Shown: positions 50,505-63,395, numbered from the stretch's first letter. The stretch is DNA of 64,000 nt from Ananas comosus (GCF_001540865.1 NC_033630.1:3674116-3738115); one strand, 5' to 3'. Translations and numbers: made by a program. Notes: generated by a model not told the origin, from the letters alone.

Positions 50505-53500
50505 CTAATCCGCGCAAATTTCTTGAACAAGCAATGATAAGATATGCTCACTCACTTCACTTGCAACTCTGTTCACATCTTCCCCGGAAATCAAATCCAC
50601 CCAGCCAACATCCCACATGGAATTGATTGCCATATTTGCACATGTGAGATCCCTTTCTAATTTCACGTAAAGATCGTCTTTTGAAGCACCGTCGTCGTCG
50701 AACTTACTATAGCTGTTCAGTTTTCCTATTCCATTACTGATATCCTCCGCCAAATCTTCGAGAGAGAAGTAGTTTGCTCTTCTTCGCCTTATCTTGGTTT
50801 GGAATAAGGGGCAGAATAAGTGGTTCTGCTCGTGTTTTCGGACCATTTGCTCCTCAGCAGTGTCCAAGTAGAGCTTCGCGTATCTTATTCCGACCTCCCC
50901 TGCATTTTTGACTCGATTACATACAGGTTGGTAAGTTTCGAACCCCACAAGTTCCTGCGCAAGGCTAAGGAATGATGGGCTGGTCAAAAGCAGCAATCTA
51001 ATCTCATCTTCTATTCCAGATGCTTCTTTAGCGGATGATTTGTTCGTACGACACTGAATCGCTTCTTCTGCCGGTGAATAGCTTCTCTCGACTTGGCTGG
51101 TATTCGGCGTAATTTCACACGACACTCTTTGGTCTTCTCTTACATCATCTGCTATCAAAAGAAGTGTTTAATTGTTTATGCCCATGAAATTCGGTCAACT
51201 GTCGTCTCAGCTCGCATTCAAAGGTCAAATACAAAACCTATATTGGAAGTAAAAGAAGCAGATGTACCATGCATAAATAAAAACAAAAATGGCATCGGCG
51301 AAAGCTTTCGAAGACTAATCATTACGAGTAAAAAAGATGAATTTTAAGCACGCATACAATTACGAAAAATGTTTTTACCTTCCATACAAGGTTCAGCAAC
51401 CTGAGCTGTCTGTATACAGTTATCGTCACAAGTGCCATTTGTTGCTGAAACACCATCTTTTTGATTCTGAGGATTGATCGCTTTTTGATCTCTCTTGTGC
51501 TTTATATTGTTACTCTACAGAAAAAGATGCTCGTATTTTAGAAAGAAAGAAAGAAAAGAAGTATCAATCAAGGGTATTAGCATGTAAGAAGCTCTGCGAT
51601 CATCTAACATGAAGTTAGTCACATGATAAATAAAATAAGGAACACCATAAGAAGTTCAATACTTCGTATTGTTTTGATCAAGGATTTAAATGCCGTCGCA
51701 CGAGGACAAGCAGAAAACTTACTGGTACAGTACAGCATGGTGCATGCCGTGCCGTGCCAACGCATGCTGGTCATGAAATATTTATTTTCTTTGTCATCTA
51801 TATTTCTAATTGCTTATTACATATCTCTATCAACTCAATTGAACTTTGTGGAGATAATTATGGGCTAATTTCAAACAACATAGGGTTTTGAGCTGTGCTG
51901 TCGGCACGATAATCAATCGTGCTGATATCTTGTCGGCACGGTACAGTACGGTGGACACACAGCTAGTGCTAATGAGCGCTTAAGTCCTTTAGCTTTGATA
52001 TGGACGTATAATAAAACTACCTTCATACCAGTTTTCACCAAAGTGATACCTGGAATAGATCATGGTGAACTTTCCTTTTTCTCTCCTCATTTAATTTCTA
52101 GTTATTGACAGAAAAGTATATACAAAGAAGAGAAAGGCTACTTACAACTGTTTTGATGATAGGGGAGCTCCTGACTTGCTTAGCCACCTCCGTCTTCTTG
52201 CCCTTGATAGAAGAAGATACATTACTCGTCACAAGAGGCTTTTTATCGGGCTTTAACACTTTGTTATTATTAGTGTTCGATCTCGACAACCTTGTCGCTT
52301 CTTTCTTCTCTTCAGCTTTCTTCTGTACTGAAATTGGTTTCTCTTCTTGAGGAAGGCTTCTCTTCACCTTGATTGACTCTTTCTTCCACTGCTTACCGTT
52401 CGCAGAGTTCGAAGCCTTCACCTCTTGTGATGGTTCTCCTTTACACTTTTCAACGTGATTCGATTCTTTTCTTTCTATTGTTCTCCTTACAACTTGCTCG
52501 TCATCGGCCGCCTTCTCTTCCCGTACCGATTTCATAGGTTGGGCCTCCTTTTCCTTCCAGGCCCCTTCTCTCTCTGACGAATAAGAAGAAGAAGACGACG
52601 AGATCGGCTTCATAATAACAATTGGCGGCGCGTCGTCATCCTTTCTATGTTCTTCTGCTTGGTTGTTCTTCAAGAGCCCTTTGAAATGCATCGTTTCAAC
52701 GATTTCTTGCAACGCCTTCCTATTCGCATCTGGATTCTCCTTTACTGGTTGAATCCTTCTTGCCTTGGGCATCTCGATATCGAAGAACGCCCTCGGCGAA
52801 CTTATGCTCCTCATTTTACCTTCTTTCTTGATAGGATGAGCTTGTTCCTCTAAAGGCGCTTCTTCGAGACCCATAAGCTTCGCAATCAAGTTCGAAGATT
52901 TGGGCTTCTTAGTCCCTGTATCCTCCTCATGAGGCTCAATTACCTTCGAAGAACTGCTCGTAGAATACCGCAACGATCGGCTTGAAGAAGACGCCGACAA
53001 GAGATTCTGCCTATGAAAGCTGTCCTTTATCACCTTTTTCAGCTCTTCGACGCGGTATCTCGAAGACCCACAAGACGAAAATCTTTTAGAGGCTGTTGCT
53101 TCAACAAATACCTCCTCCTCGATCTCTCCCTCTATTCCCTCTTCCGCCATTTCTTGTTTCCGCTTTATGTCATTCATTCGGGAGAAGCTTTTCGACGCAG
53201 CTTGGAAGTTTTCGAGCATGACCAATGATTCTTGGAGATCCAAAGCACCTCTAAGTAGATCTTCGGCGAAATGCTTCGAGAAATTCGGCTCCCTCGACCA
53301 CGAATTGATCACTTGGGTCAGACTTTGAGCCCCTCTAGAGACCTTCAAGAGCTGAGCTTCACTGCTCTCTCTGCAGGCCATGCTGCTCTTCTGCTCTCCT
53401 CTCTCTTTGCTGCCAAAATTAGGCTTTGATGCAAAAGAAGGGGAGGATTTCTGGATTCTGTCAGCAGCAGCAGCAGCAGCAGCAAATTGGGTTGTTTCAT

Positions 53501-53576
53501 TCTTATCTTTGGATTTGGAGGGAAGACTCTTTGATAAGGATCTGTGAACAACTGATCTGAAACTGTCCTGATGCAT
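50505..53576 (-). CDS. TRM-like protein (DUF3741 motif, DUF4378-type C-terminus), 3 exons
   Basis: Exons 53576-52146, 51514-51379 and 51151-50505 encode 737 residues. The hallmark short motif NLIAKLMGLE is at residues 229-238. An N-terminal alanine run (about 32-38) is encoded by GCT repeats. The middle is charged, Lys/Glu/Ser-rich and probably disordered. The C-terminal about 170 residues, from DEIRLLLLTSPSFLSLAQEL to WVDLISGEDVNRVASEV and ILSLLVQEI, fit the DUF4378 domain. TRM proteins bind TONNEAU1 and microtubules and affect cell division plane and organ shape; this role is inferred from the motifs. All junctions are in phase. The ATG at 53576 opens the frame. Confidence 0.88.
51700..51960. 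repeat. GC-containing repeat island in intron 1 of the TRM-like gene
   Basis: Recurring gtgccgtgccaac, gtgctgtcggcacgat and cttgtcggcacggtacagta motifs resemble the island at 30595-30800. It is likely a dispersed repeat fragment. Confidence 0.35.
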
Positions 53577-54200
53577 ATTTTCTATTGAGTGAAAAAATTA
53601 AAAAACAAATTAATAAGCAAATCAATGACATGGTCAGAAACCACATACAAAACAAAATTTTTTAAAAACAATCTTACATTATTTTTTCCTTGGGGGGGTT
53701 ATCCAATATTTCTTCTTAGAAGATCCTTCTGACCAGGTTCTGAGTCTAAGATTAGAGAGTTAGCTACTGCCAACACAAAAAAAAAGGGGAAAGAGATAAA
53801 GTGAAAATGGAAGTAGATCATGAGAGAGGAACAGCTAAAAAAGAAAAAAAATCAGAACAGAAAATGCAGGATGCAAGAAATTACCAGGGAGGCAGCAGGA
53901 GAAGTGGGTGCTGCTGCCTGCAACTCCATGATATGTGCAGTTTCAGATCTGCAACATGAATTCCTGCAGTCTCTTTAAAGAGAGGAGGATGGTGCTTTTC
54001 AAGGGAGCTCATTTACTTCTGATCTAACCTGGTGGCTCTCTCACCTCTGTACCAAGTTAAGATAATAACACAAAACTGAATCCATGCAATCAAGGGCTAC
54101 TACAACACTTGGAAAGCAACATCTCCATCATCTTCCATGGTAGTAAATGAGAATGGGAGAATAGTAGGTGTATATGGTGGTGAAGAATGAAGGTAAATAA
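53577..54200 (-). other. 5' region of the TRM-like gene
   Basis: It holds the likely leader and promoter. AG-rich stretches and several GT/AG sites make a 5' UTR intron possible, but I cannot place it. Confidence 0.4.
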
Positions 54201-54499
54201 GGTTTGGTTAAGAAGTTGAAATGACCAAAACACCCATGCAGAGAACACCCCACAGAAGGGGTATTGATGGAAAAGGACCTTTCAATGTCAGATGTAAGAT
54301 GACAGGAAAATTTTCTTTTCGAGGATAGTAGATGATGGGAAATTTTGGCTCTTTAAATGATAAGCACTTGAGCACTGCACAGTGGTTTCTCTGGTGCATA
54401 TTACTGTAGTGCACTGTAGAGAAAAATTCTGTACACTGAATAGTCACACTGTTTATCTTAAAATAAAATCCATCCTAATGGTAGGAACTGATCCTATGG

Positions 54500-54501
54500 T
54501 G

Positions 54502-54556
<55 letters not shown>
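54500..54556. repeat. Compound (CT)n(TA)n microsatellite
   Basis: A run of CT units passes directly into about 17 TA units. Confidence 0.9.
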
Positions 54557-54559
<3 letters not shown>

Positions 54560-54744
54560 TGAGTTTTTTAAGCTTTAAATATCAAAATATTGTTGTTTAT
54601 AGATTATACAGAAGCATCCAGATATTTTGACTTTTAAAAAATAATAACTCAAATTCCTATATAGATCCAGCAGGTGCTATTAAAAGACCAAGTGCTTGGT
54701 GCTTTTACAATCACCATAGCTAACTAATATAGTTATCATATATA

Positions 54745-55287
54745 GAGTTGCTAGGAATACTTCGATTAATAAACGTGGCGTTTTACTTGCGAGTTGTTTT
54801 TCGATGATCAGAGCTCTAAAATTGACAGATCGGCTCCGTTGAACATATCTATCACGCACTTGAAGTGTTTAGAAATCAAATTCAAAATCTTTTCGTACAT
54901 CATTTGCCCTAATGATCAAAGGGTTCAAAATTTAGTAATTTTAATGGTGATAAGAGACTTTTCTGTTAAATGTGTAAAGATATGCAAAATTGAATTTTTG
55001 TTTAGAAAATTCTTTAAAACATTAAAACAAATCTATAACTCTTGATCCTTGATTACAAGACTTCTATCATATATTTTTTAAAAGAATATTCTTTCAGCCA
55101 TATCATTTTTTGTTCACCTAATGATAAAAGATACAATATTGAAAGTGCGTGAAATTTGATTTCTAGGTAGTTTAAATGGTTTAGATCATATTTAACGGAG
55201 CCGATCGTCAATTTGGAAGCTCTATCATCGAAAATAACTCAATAGTAAAACGCCCCGTTTACTATCGAGAGTATTCTAGTTCAACTC
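54745..55287. mobile_element. Family D MITE next to (TA)n
   Basis: The left end gagttgctaggaatacttcg and the reverse complement of the right end gagttgaactagaatactct match. The inner blocks cgttttacttgcgagttgtt and aaataactcaatagtaaaacg pair as well. The right side abuts a (TA)n tract and the left side is catatata, compatible with a 9-bp duplication. Confidence 0.7.
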
Positions 55288-55698
55288 TATATATATATAT
55301 ATATATATATAAAAGACAATTGCTTATATATTTTAAAAAAGTTATAGACCTTTTAATTTATACCCTTTAGAAGATTAATGTAAAAACATTTCGTTCCAAG
55401 TTTTTTTAAATATATTTTTAGAGTTGTATTCTGTTTGTGAATTGATAGAAATTGCTATTATTTTTATGAAATTATTATTTTGTATTTTTAAAAACACTTT
55501 TTTATTGTTACTAACGTTTCTTATTTGTTCTTAAGTTAGGGACAAAAAAAAAATTTTGACTTTTTATTTTTTTAAATATAAACTTTTATTATTACCATTT
55601 TTTTTATTTGTTTTTTAAATTATGGACAAAAGGGGTATTTTGATTTTTCTAACTCTCGTAAAAATTTTAATCCGGGATTAACTTGAGATGACTTATTA

Positions 55699-56164
55699 AG
55701 GCTTAGTTTGGTATTGAGGTGGATCTAAAGCTATTAGATAGAATAGAGTTGAGAAAAAGTATATAGGGATATGCTTCTGTGTTCTCCGATAGGACCGTAG
55801 AAAATATACCTTAACCGACTAAGGCTTCGTTTGGAATTGCGGAGAGATTGTGTTACGTGCGATGAGAAAGTACATTCAAAAAATACTCTGTTTGTTTCCG
55901 AACATAATATTACGTTCTGCATATTACGATGAGTTAGTTACGATATATTTTCTGCGGTCCCATGGGAGAATGCAGAAGCATATTTCTATATGTTTTTTTC
56001 TCAACTCCATTTTATCTAATAGCGTTAGATAGACATCAATACCAAACTAAGCCTAACTGCAATATGCGGAACGCAATATTATGTACGGAAACAAATAGGG
56101 TATTTTTCCATCTTCCTTTCTCACCGCACATAACGCAATCTTCCCGCAACCCCAAACGAAGCCT
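55699..56164. mobile_element. Tourist-like MITE, family T, reverse copy split by a second copy
   Basis: The outer ends ggcttagtttggtattg and ccccaaacgaagcc are inverted with TTA flanks. The outer sequence is the reverse complement of the family T elements at 61147-61595, cut in two at a TAA by the insertion at 55823-56053. Confidence 0.7.
55823..56053. mobile_element. Tourist-like MITE, family T, nested forward copy
   Basis: It starts ggcttcgtttggaattgcgg and ends caataccaaactaagcc, flanked by TAA on both sides (55820-55822 and 56054-56056). It closely matches 61147-61377. Confidence 0.7.
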
Positions 56165-56435
56165 TATTAACAACTCTACAATAGAGTTATTTCTGAATAA
56201 TAAAAAAAATATATGAAGGGTATATTGAAACAAAAAAATATATAAGAGTACATAAGATATTTCAAAATTTTTAAGAGGTATATAGGTAATTATTTCATGT
56301 AGAAAAATACAATTCTCTGGTATTTTAAACTTTCAAAAATTCAATATAAACACTCTGGTATTATAGTAAGAGGTCTTGAGTGCAGACCTAACAAAAAAAA
56401 TATAAAAATTCTATCCTCTTATAATATATTGGTGG

Positions 56436-56440
<5 letters not shown>

Positions 56441-56477
<37 letters not shown>
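56441..56477. repeat. (CT)n microsatellite
   Basis: About 18 CT dinucleotides. Confidence 0.9.
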
Positions 56478-56479
<2 letters not shown>

Positions 56480-56481
<2 letters not shown>

Positions 56482-59400
56482 TTGGTCAATCCCACAAAAA
56501 AAATAAAAATAAAAAACAAAAGAGATATTAAAAAACTCTTGGTCAATGGAAGTGTGACAAAGCTGCAATGTGGCCATCAATGCTGATCCCAAGTGTTAGA
56601 ATTGGTTTCCACACCCTATGCTTGTTAAGCAATGTGTTTATTTTGGACCATGGGTTTGGCTTTGGGAGACATAATAAATTTCTCAGCAGTAGTTGTTGGA
56701 TCTAACATTTTTGTAGTTGATCTAAGGTACACATTTCAGTTTCTCAAATTTATTCATTCACATGTCTATTGACTGATTTTTGTATTTTTCTAGAATACTA
56801 TCTGCTTAATTTATTTTTAAAAATAAATTTAACTAAAAATATGAAATAGCTAAATTTCGAACTTAAAATCTCATATACTAATTATTAAATTTTTAGTCAA
56901 CTGCGCTAAGTATCGTCGGTTGTTAACTGAAAATTTGATCCATGCCTCAATGTGACCCTGGCCCAACCTAGGTAGCTTAGTTGTCACATCTTTCACTATG
57001 TTTAGACCAAAACTAGATCTATAGATCTAGTAGACCTACCACTAATAATATTTTTTAAAAAAAATATAAAGAAAATTATATTGCGTAGAATATGTATATT
57101 TTACTGTTCTGTAGTTTAAAGTATGGCATTCTGTCATTATCGATTTCTATTTTAATTTTTTCTAAAAATGTTTTATTAAAGATATCACAGTGAAACATCT
57201 TATAGACTACATGGTGATAAAGTGTTGTATATGAGGGTAATAAAATTACACAATTTGTCATCCACTTTATTATCATTTTTAACGGAAGATGCTTGCAAAA
57301 ATCTTAAATAAAAACTAGAAAGAAATAGGATGTTATATTTTGAACCACAGAATTGTAAAATTAAGCAATTATCAGGTATTTTTTTAAAATTTTGAAATTA
57401 AAATTTTATTATCTCATGAATAACCAACTTCTATACTTGCTAAAATATAGGCTATATAGCTTTCATGGATGCACAAATTTAGGTAAATCTTTTGAATTAT
57501 CCAAAAAGTATAGGTGTGTTTTTTTAAATGAAAAATTTTACAAAGTTAAATGTATAAATCAACTTTTAACTCCTTAAAATGTCAAATGTCAACCTTGCTA
57601 CACAAGAAGTTACTATTACTATTATTTTTGTTGTTGTTGTTGTTGTTGTTGTTGTTTTTTTTTAAAAAAAAAAGTTTTGAAAAGGAATTGAGAAAAGAAA
57701 ACAAGTGGCAAGATATAAATGAAATCACAAGTGTGTCATGTTGTGTCACTGCTTTTTTTGCATCTCATTGTCTCATGTAGCTTGTGAGGATTGTTCATGA
57801 GTTAGAACAAAAGTAAGCCTTTGAAACTCTTGCTTTTTTTCCTTTTTCTTTTTTCTTTCCCTATAATTTTTACTTTTAATTTTAAACATATTTTTTGCAA
57901 CTCTCATTCTTTGAGATTTTTTTTAAAAAAAGCTATGAAAAATGCTTTGCATACAAACAAATCTCACAACATTGTACAAACTCTGCAATTTGATGGTTCG
58001 AATTTCAAGCTTGAAATTATAAATCATGCTTACTGGCCTTCTCACGATTTACACTTCTCCACCAATTAAATACTGCCACATATGCTAGTTTATAAAGTAT
58101 TATATAATTTGTTTGTAAGTATAACATTACTCTTATTAAGCTATTAAAGAGACTCAAGAATCTAAATTAAATAAGATGAGTCGTCTGGTAAAATTTGAAC
58201 TTGGGACCTATGCTCTGATATCTTGTTAAATAATACAAACAATCAATTATATTCTTCGAAATCTTGAGCTAGTAGAAAACAGTATTTTAACTTATCTAAT
58301 TTTGGAGTATAAATTGATTTCTTTCAGCTGAAGATTTAACCAAAACCAGAAAAAAAATTTACATATCTCTATAAATAGTGAAAATTTACATCTATCCCCT
58401 AAAATTTCAAATACAAAATTTATTTAAAACGTATTTCTTTCCTTCAGTTGACCATTTGAAACTGACATTTTTCTAGTGAAAAAAACACAATAATTTATAT
58501 AAATCCTAATTTTGATTTAAAAAAAAAATCGAATTATAAGTTTTCTCAATAAGCAGGGCAAATTGGTGCCTCTTAGAATTAATTTCAGTAATACATTTGA
58601 AAATTCAGAACTTTGGGGTGACAAATGTGTAATATCAAAACAACTTTGGGCCGCCTGTTTTCTTTACTTCTGATCTACGCGAGTCAATTATGTATATATC
58701 TGAGTGCTTTCAGGGATTAACGGAGTTGTGCATTCACATCTGCGTATCTTTTCATTCTTTAAGGACACTTTTCTATACCGTTTACGTCCAGTTAGATCTA
58801 TTTTGTTCTTGTGTACTTTTTCTTCTGTAACTCTTTATTTATCTATCAATAGAAGTACCTATAGGTTTCCATCTATTTTTTTTTATAAAAATATATATAA
58901 GCAAAGACCCTTTTTACAATTTATTAGCAGTAGAATTAGCTATAGGGAATGCAAACGGGACGGATCTAGAACTTGAGTGGTTTCGTATGTTGCGCTCCAT
59001 TTCCTTTGGTGCACTGGAATGTATTGATTTTTAGTTTATTTTTTATTTTTAGCGCTTACTTAGGATATATTAGGACTGGAGTGTATTTCGGGACTGATCA
59101 ATAAAAAAAAAAAGGAGTTTTCTACTTCCTCCTCCATTTTTCAGCGGATCGTGATGGATTTGGTAAATTGGTAAATTATTCTTTTTTCTAATTATGGCCA
59201 CCATTTACCATCCCATTCAAAACCGATCGGGATCGAACCTCTGCGAACCTGGATCCATTCACATCTCTAGCAATTAGTCATTAATTCTAAAAGCTATCAA
59301 ATAATAATTTTTTTAATATTTTTTAATTCAATGCAGATAATGTTTCAATATTATTTTGTTTAATATTTTTTTTTTTATGTCTGAGCTCAAGATATTTTAA

Positions 59401-60416
59401 TAAGACTGTATTGTAATGAAAATTAAACGAAATTAAAAGTCAAGTGAACTCGCACTCAAAACCTCCTACTTTGATACTATATTAAAGAATGCCTAATCAG
59501 CGTTGATCTCTAAAACTTTTTAAGTTATCAAAAATTAGTGTTTTAATATTTTTATATTCAATAATATCTTCTTTTTTTTTCTATATTCATCACTTAACAA
59601 TCAAATTATTATTGTACGAAATTTAGATCGCATGTCCCTACCTTTGAATTTAATAGAAGTACATTCTCAGATCAGTTCTTTGAGCTGTTCAAATTTAAAA
59701 AGAAAAAAAAAAGGAACATGTGGTGATCACAATCCAATTATATCGACTATTTCAGAAAAAAAAAAAATTATGTCAAAATGCTGTTCTTTTCATTTCTGTT
59801 GCTTGCTTAAGAAATTAATTAAAAGGTACAATTTTATTTTTTTATTATTGAGGCAAATTGAACAAGTTTTAATTTTTTTTAATGATTTTTTCAGCTTTTG
59901 CTACCATTTACTTCTGCAGTTGCTTGTCCAATGTGTGTATCATTTTTGCTGCATCTACAAAGTGGGGGATTTTCTTTGATAGGGTTGTTTAGATTTTTCT
60001 CCTTTTTTTTTGCATTTTTTAAACAATAATATAATTATTCCTTTTTATATATATATAGAGAGAGAGAGAGTATATAATATATAATTCATTAAGAGTTTCA
60101 TATATAAGCTAAAGTACTTCTAGAAGCAAATGGTGTTGTTTATTTTTGAATCGTTTCTGTCAATGGAGTATTTGAATCGATGATCGGCATCATTGAATAT
60201 GATATAAAATATTTAAACTTTTTAGGTCTCAAATTCTGTTATCATTTAATACTGTTTGCATAGTCTTAAAGAGGTTTAAAAATTTATCATTTTTAATAGC
60301 TAATATAAGATAAATTTGATGCTACATGATCATTGGACAAATAATATCGTAGAATCGTCCTACGCATAAAAAAAAAAAAAAAATGGTAAAGTCCAATCTG
60401 AATTACCATAAACAAA
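56480..60416. other. Gene-poor AT-rich region with repeat relics
   Basis: It holds a degraded SINE relic at about 56790-56920 (tgcgctaagtatcgtcggtt), a (TTG)n tract at about 57625-57656, retro-like fragments near 58170-58230 and 59420-59480, and family D relic text near 60120-60370. No open frame here resembles a known protein. Confidence 0.5.
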
Positions 60417-61128
60417 AGATAAATAAGCTAACAGTCCTGCAAGAAACACAATTCGATCATACCATTTTATTTATTCTAAAAAAAATTATCTAAAAATGTG
60501 AAGCAACTAAACTTTGAACTTAAAATCTCGAAAATTAACCATCAAATTCTTTACATATATGGTAAGACAACCTTAGCCATACAACTTTGAGATAAATAAG
60601 CTAACAATCATGCAAGAAACACAGTTCGATCGTATCGTTTTATTTATTCTAAAAAAAAATTATCTGAAAATATGAAGCAGCTAGACTTCGAACTTAAAAC
60701 CTCGGATATTAACCATCGAATTCTTTACATATATAGTAAGACAATCTTTTTTTCTTTTTATTTTTGAGAGAGAGAAAGGTAGTATGCTACCCGCTTCGTT
60801 TATTTCATTTAAAAATAAATTTAGCTGAAAATGTGAATCAACTAGGATTCGAACTTGGGTCTCGGATACCAACCACTAAGCCTTTTTGCCACTTGCGCTA
60901 GGGACGGTCGGTTAGTAAGACAACCTTAGCCATACAACTTTCAAATAAAAAAAGCTAACAGTCGTGTAAGAAACATTTAGTTCGATCATATTGTTTTATT
61001 TATTCTAAAAAAAATTATTTGAAAATATAAAGTAACTAGACTTCGAACTTAAAACCTCGAATATTAATCATCGAATTCTTTACATATATATAGTGAGACA
61101 ACCTTAGCCAGACAACTTTTAACCAAAC
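60417..61128. repeat. Three tandem units of about 175 bp, the second split by a SINE
   Basis: Units begin near 60417, 60592 and 60940. Each contains gctaacag/gctaacaa, caagaaacac, ttcgatc, ttttatttattctaaa, a decayed tRNA-like stretch (cttcgaacttaaaacctcg) and ttctttacatatat. The SINE at 60745-60912 interrupts unit 2. Confidence 0.65.
60745..60912 (-). mobile_element. tRNA-derived SINE with 11-bp target duplication
   Basis: The 11-mer tagtaagacaa flanks it exactly at 60734-60744 and 60913-60923. On the minus strand an A-box-like ggcttagtggttggta and a B-box-like gttcgaatcc are spaced as in a tRNA-derived Pol III promoter. The element ends in an A-rich tail (T-rich on the + strand at 60745-60764). 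It is about 168 bp and non-coding. A degraded sister is at 43145-43304. Confidence 0.85.
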
Positions 61129-61146
61129 CGCAAAGCTAACTACTAA

Positions 61147-61377
61147 AGCTTCGTTTGGAATTGCGAGGAGATTACGTTACGTGTGGTGAGAAAGTACGTT
61201 GGAAAAATATCCTGTTTATTTCCGTACGTAATATTGCGTTCCGCATATCGCGATGAGTCGGTTACGATATATTTTCTGCGGTCCCACCGGAGAACGCAGA
61301 AGCATATCCCTATATGCTTTTTTCTCAACTCCATTTTATCTAATAGCATTAGATAGACCTCAATACCAAACTAAGCC
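61147..61377. mobile_element. Tourist-like MITE, family T, tandem copy 1
   Basis: The ends agcttcgtttggaattgcg and caataccaaactaagcct are flanked by TAA. It is 231 bp and non-coding. Confidence 0.75.
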
Positions 61378-61380
61378 TAA

Positions 61381-61595
61381 AGCTTCGTTTGAAATTGCGG
61401 GGAGATTACGTTACGTGTGGTGAGAAAGTACATTGGAAAAATACCATGTTTGTTTCCGTACGTAATATTGCGTTCCGCATATTACGATGAGTCGGTTATC
61501 CCACCGGAGAACGCAGAAACGTATCCCTATATATTTTTTTCTCAACTTCATTTTATTTAATAGCGTTAGATAGAATTCAATACTAAACTAAGCCT
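61381..61595. mobile_element. Tourist-like MITE, family T, tandem copy 2
   Basis: It is head-to-tail with the previous copy and shares the single TAA at 61378-61380. A TAA follows at 61596-61598. It is slightly shorter because of an internal deletion after gatgagtcggtta. Confidence 0.75.
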
Positions 61596-61599
61596 AAAA

Positions 61600-62034
61600 G
61601 ATGGAGGAAGCATAAGAAATCTTTGCGTTGAAAAATACGAGAGATTTGAGAAAAAAAAGTTTAGTCAGTACAGTGGTTACCATATAGCTTTCACCTTCAG
61701 CCACGCTCTAAATCCGTGATAAACTAGTGAAATACCCGCGCGATGCTGCGGATCTAAAATATTTTTACAATAAATTTTATTTTTTTAAATATTTTTATAT
61801 AGTTTTATAAGTCTAATTATTAATTAAATAAAAATTATATAAAAATAATTTAATAGTTAAATCTATTTAAATAAAAGTCATTAAAATTAGTATATGCCCA
61901 AATAAATTTATACATCACTTTATTTTATAAAGATTTATATGAGAAGGATTTGAGATAAATCTATCAAAATAATTTTTAAAAAATCAATAGTAAAGGAAGT
62001 AAATTTGTAGAATAAATTGCCTAATAAAATTAAT

Positions 62035-62069
<35 letters not shown>

Positions 62070-62374
62070 ATATATAATATATATATTATATATATATAAA
62101 TATATATATATACACTATATTTTTAAAATTTTCACTTGAAAATTTAAAATATGTATTTTTTATACAACATTATTTTAAGTGATTTAAATTAAACTATCAT
62201 GTTAAATTTTATATATATTTATTACGCATATTATTAATAAAATTAATTAATTAATTTCATAGAGTTTAGAGATTTAAAATTTTAAAATTTGAAGAAATTT
62301 AAATTATGTATTTTTTTATACAACGATATTTTACGTGATTTAAATTAATCTAATATGTTAAATTTATATTAATA
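61600..62374. other. AT-rich DNA with TA microsatellites
   Basis: A (TA)n-rich block runs from about 62037 to 62112. Short phrases such as atagagtttagagatttaaa recur at 62262, 62393 and 62696. No gene is seen. Confidence 0.5.
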
Positions 62375-62596
62375 AAATTAATTAATTAATTTTATAGAGT
62401 TTAGAGATTTAAATTTAAATTTTGAAGTTACAAATTAGAAATAAATATTATAAGTTAAAATTTAAATTTAGAATTTAGAATTTAAAATTTAAAATTTAAA
62501 ACTTTAAGAATTGAAAATATCAAAATTTAAATTTGATATATATATAATATATATATATATATAATAATATATATATACTATATTTGGAAAGAGAAT

Positions 62597-62654
62597 AAAG
62601 GAGGGTTTGGGAGGGTGACACGTGTCACTCTCTGGGCCTCCCAAACCCTCCTTT
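62597..62654. repeat. 58-bp hairpin, copy 1
   Basis: A 17-bp stem (aaaggagggtttgggag and its complement) encloses gacacgtgtc, which contains the CACGTG G-box core. It is identical to 63435-63492. Confidence 0.9.
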
Positions 62655-62858
62655 AATGTAATAAGATTTTATTAATAAAATTAATTAATAATTTTATAGA
62701 GTTTGGAGATTTAAAAATTTTAATTTGAAGTTACAAAATTAGAAATAAATATATAAGTTAAAATTTAATTAGAATTTAGAATTTAAAATTTAAATTTAAA
62801 ACTTTAAGAATTGAAAATATCAAAATTTTAAATTTTGATATTATATATATATATATAT

Positions 62859-63395
62859 GAGTTGATAGAATACTCTCGATAGTAAAGCGAGCGTTTTACT
62901 ATCGAGTTGTTTTCGATGATAGAGCTTCCAAATTGACGATTCGGCTCCGTTAAATATGATCTAAACCATTTAAATTACCTAAAATCAAATTTCACGCACT
63001 TTCGATATTATTCTTTTATCCATTAGTGAACAGAAAATGAATGGTTGAAAATGAATTATTCTTTAAAAAATGATGATAGGAGTTTATAATCAAGATCAGA
63101 GTATATAGATCTGTGTTTTAATAGTTTAAAGAATTTCTAACAAAAATTCAATTGATTTGATACTTACACCGTTAAACGAGAAAACGTCTCTTATCACACA
63201 TTAAAATTACAAATTTTGAAACCTTTTGATCATTAGGCAAATGATGTCGAAAAAGTTTGAAATTTGATTTCTAAACACTTTAATGGTATAAGATCATGTT
63301 CAACGGAGCCGACGTCAATTTGAAGCTCTATCATCGAAAACAACTCGATAGTAAAAGCCGCACGTTTACTATCGAGGAGTATTCTAGCTCAACTC
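62859..63395. mobile_element. Family D MITE inserted in a (TA)n tract
   Basis: The left end gagttgatagaatactctcg and the reverse complement of the right end gagttgagctagaatactcc match. Inner blocks (ttttactatcgagttgtttt, aaaacaactcgatagtaaaa) pair over a long range. Both flanks are (TA)n. Confidence 0.8.

Noticed and set aside
60867..60911. A genuine tRNA gene, because of A/B-box-like motifs
   Set aside because: No cloverleaf can be drawn, the sequence ends in an A-rich tail and has a flanking 11-bp duplication, so it is a SINE.
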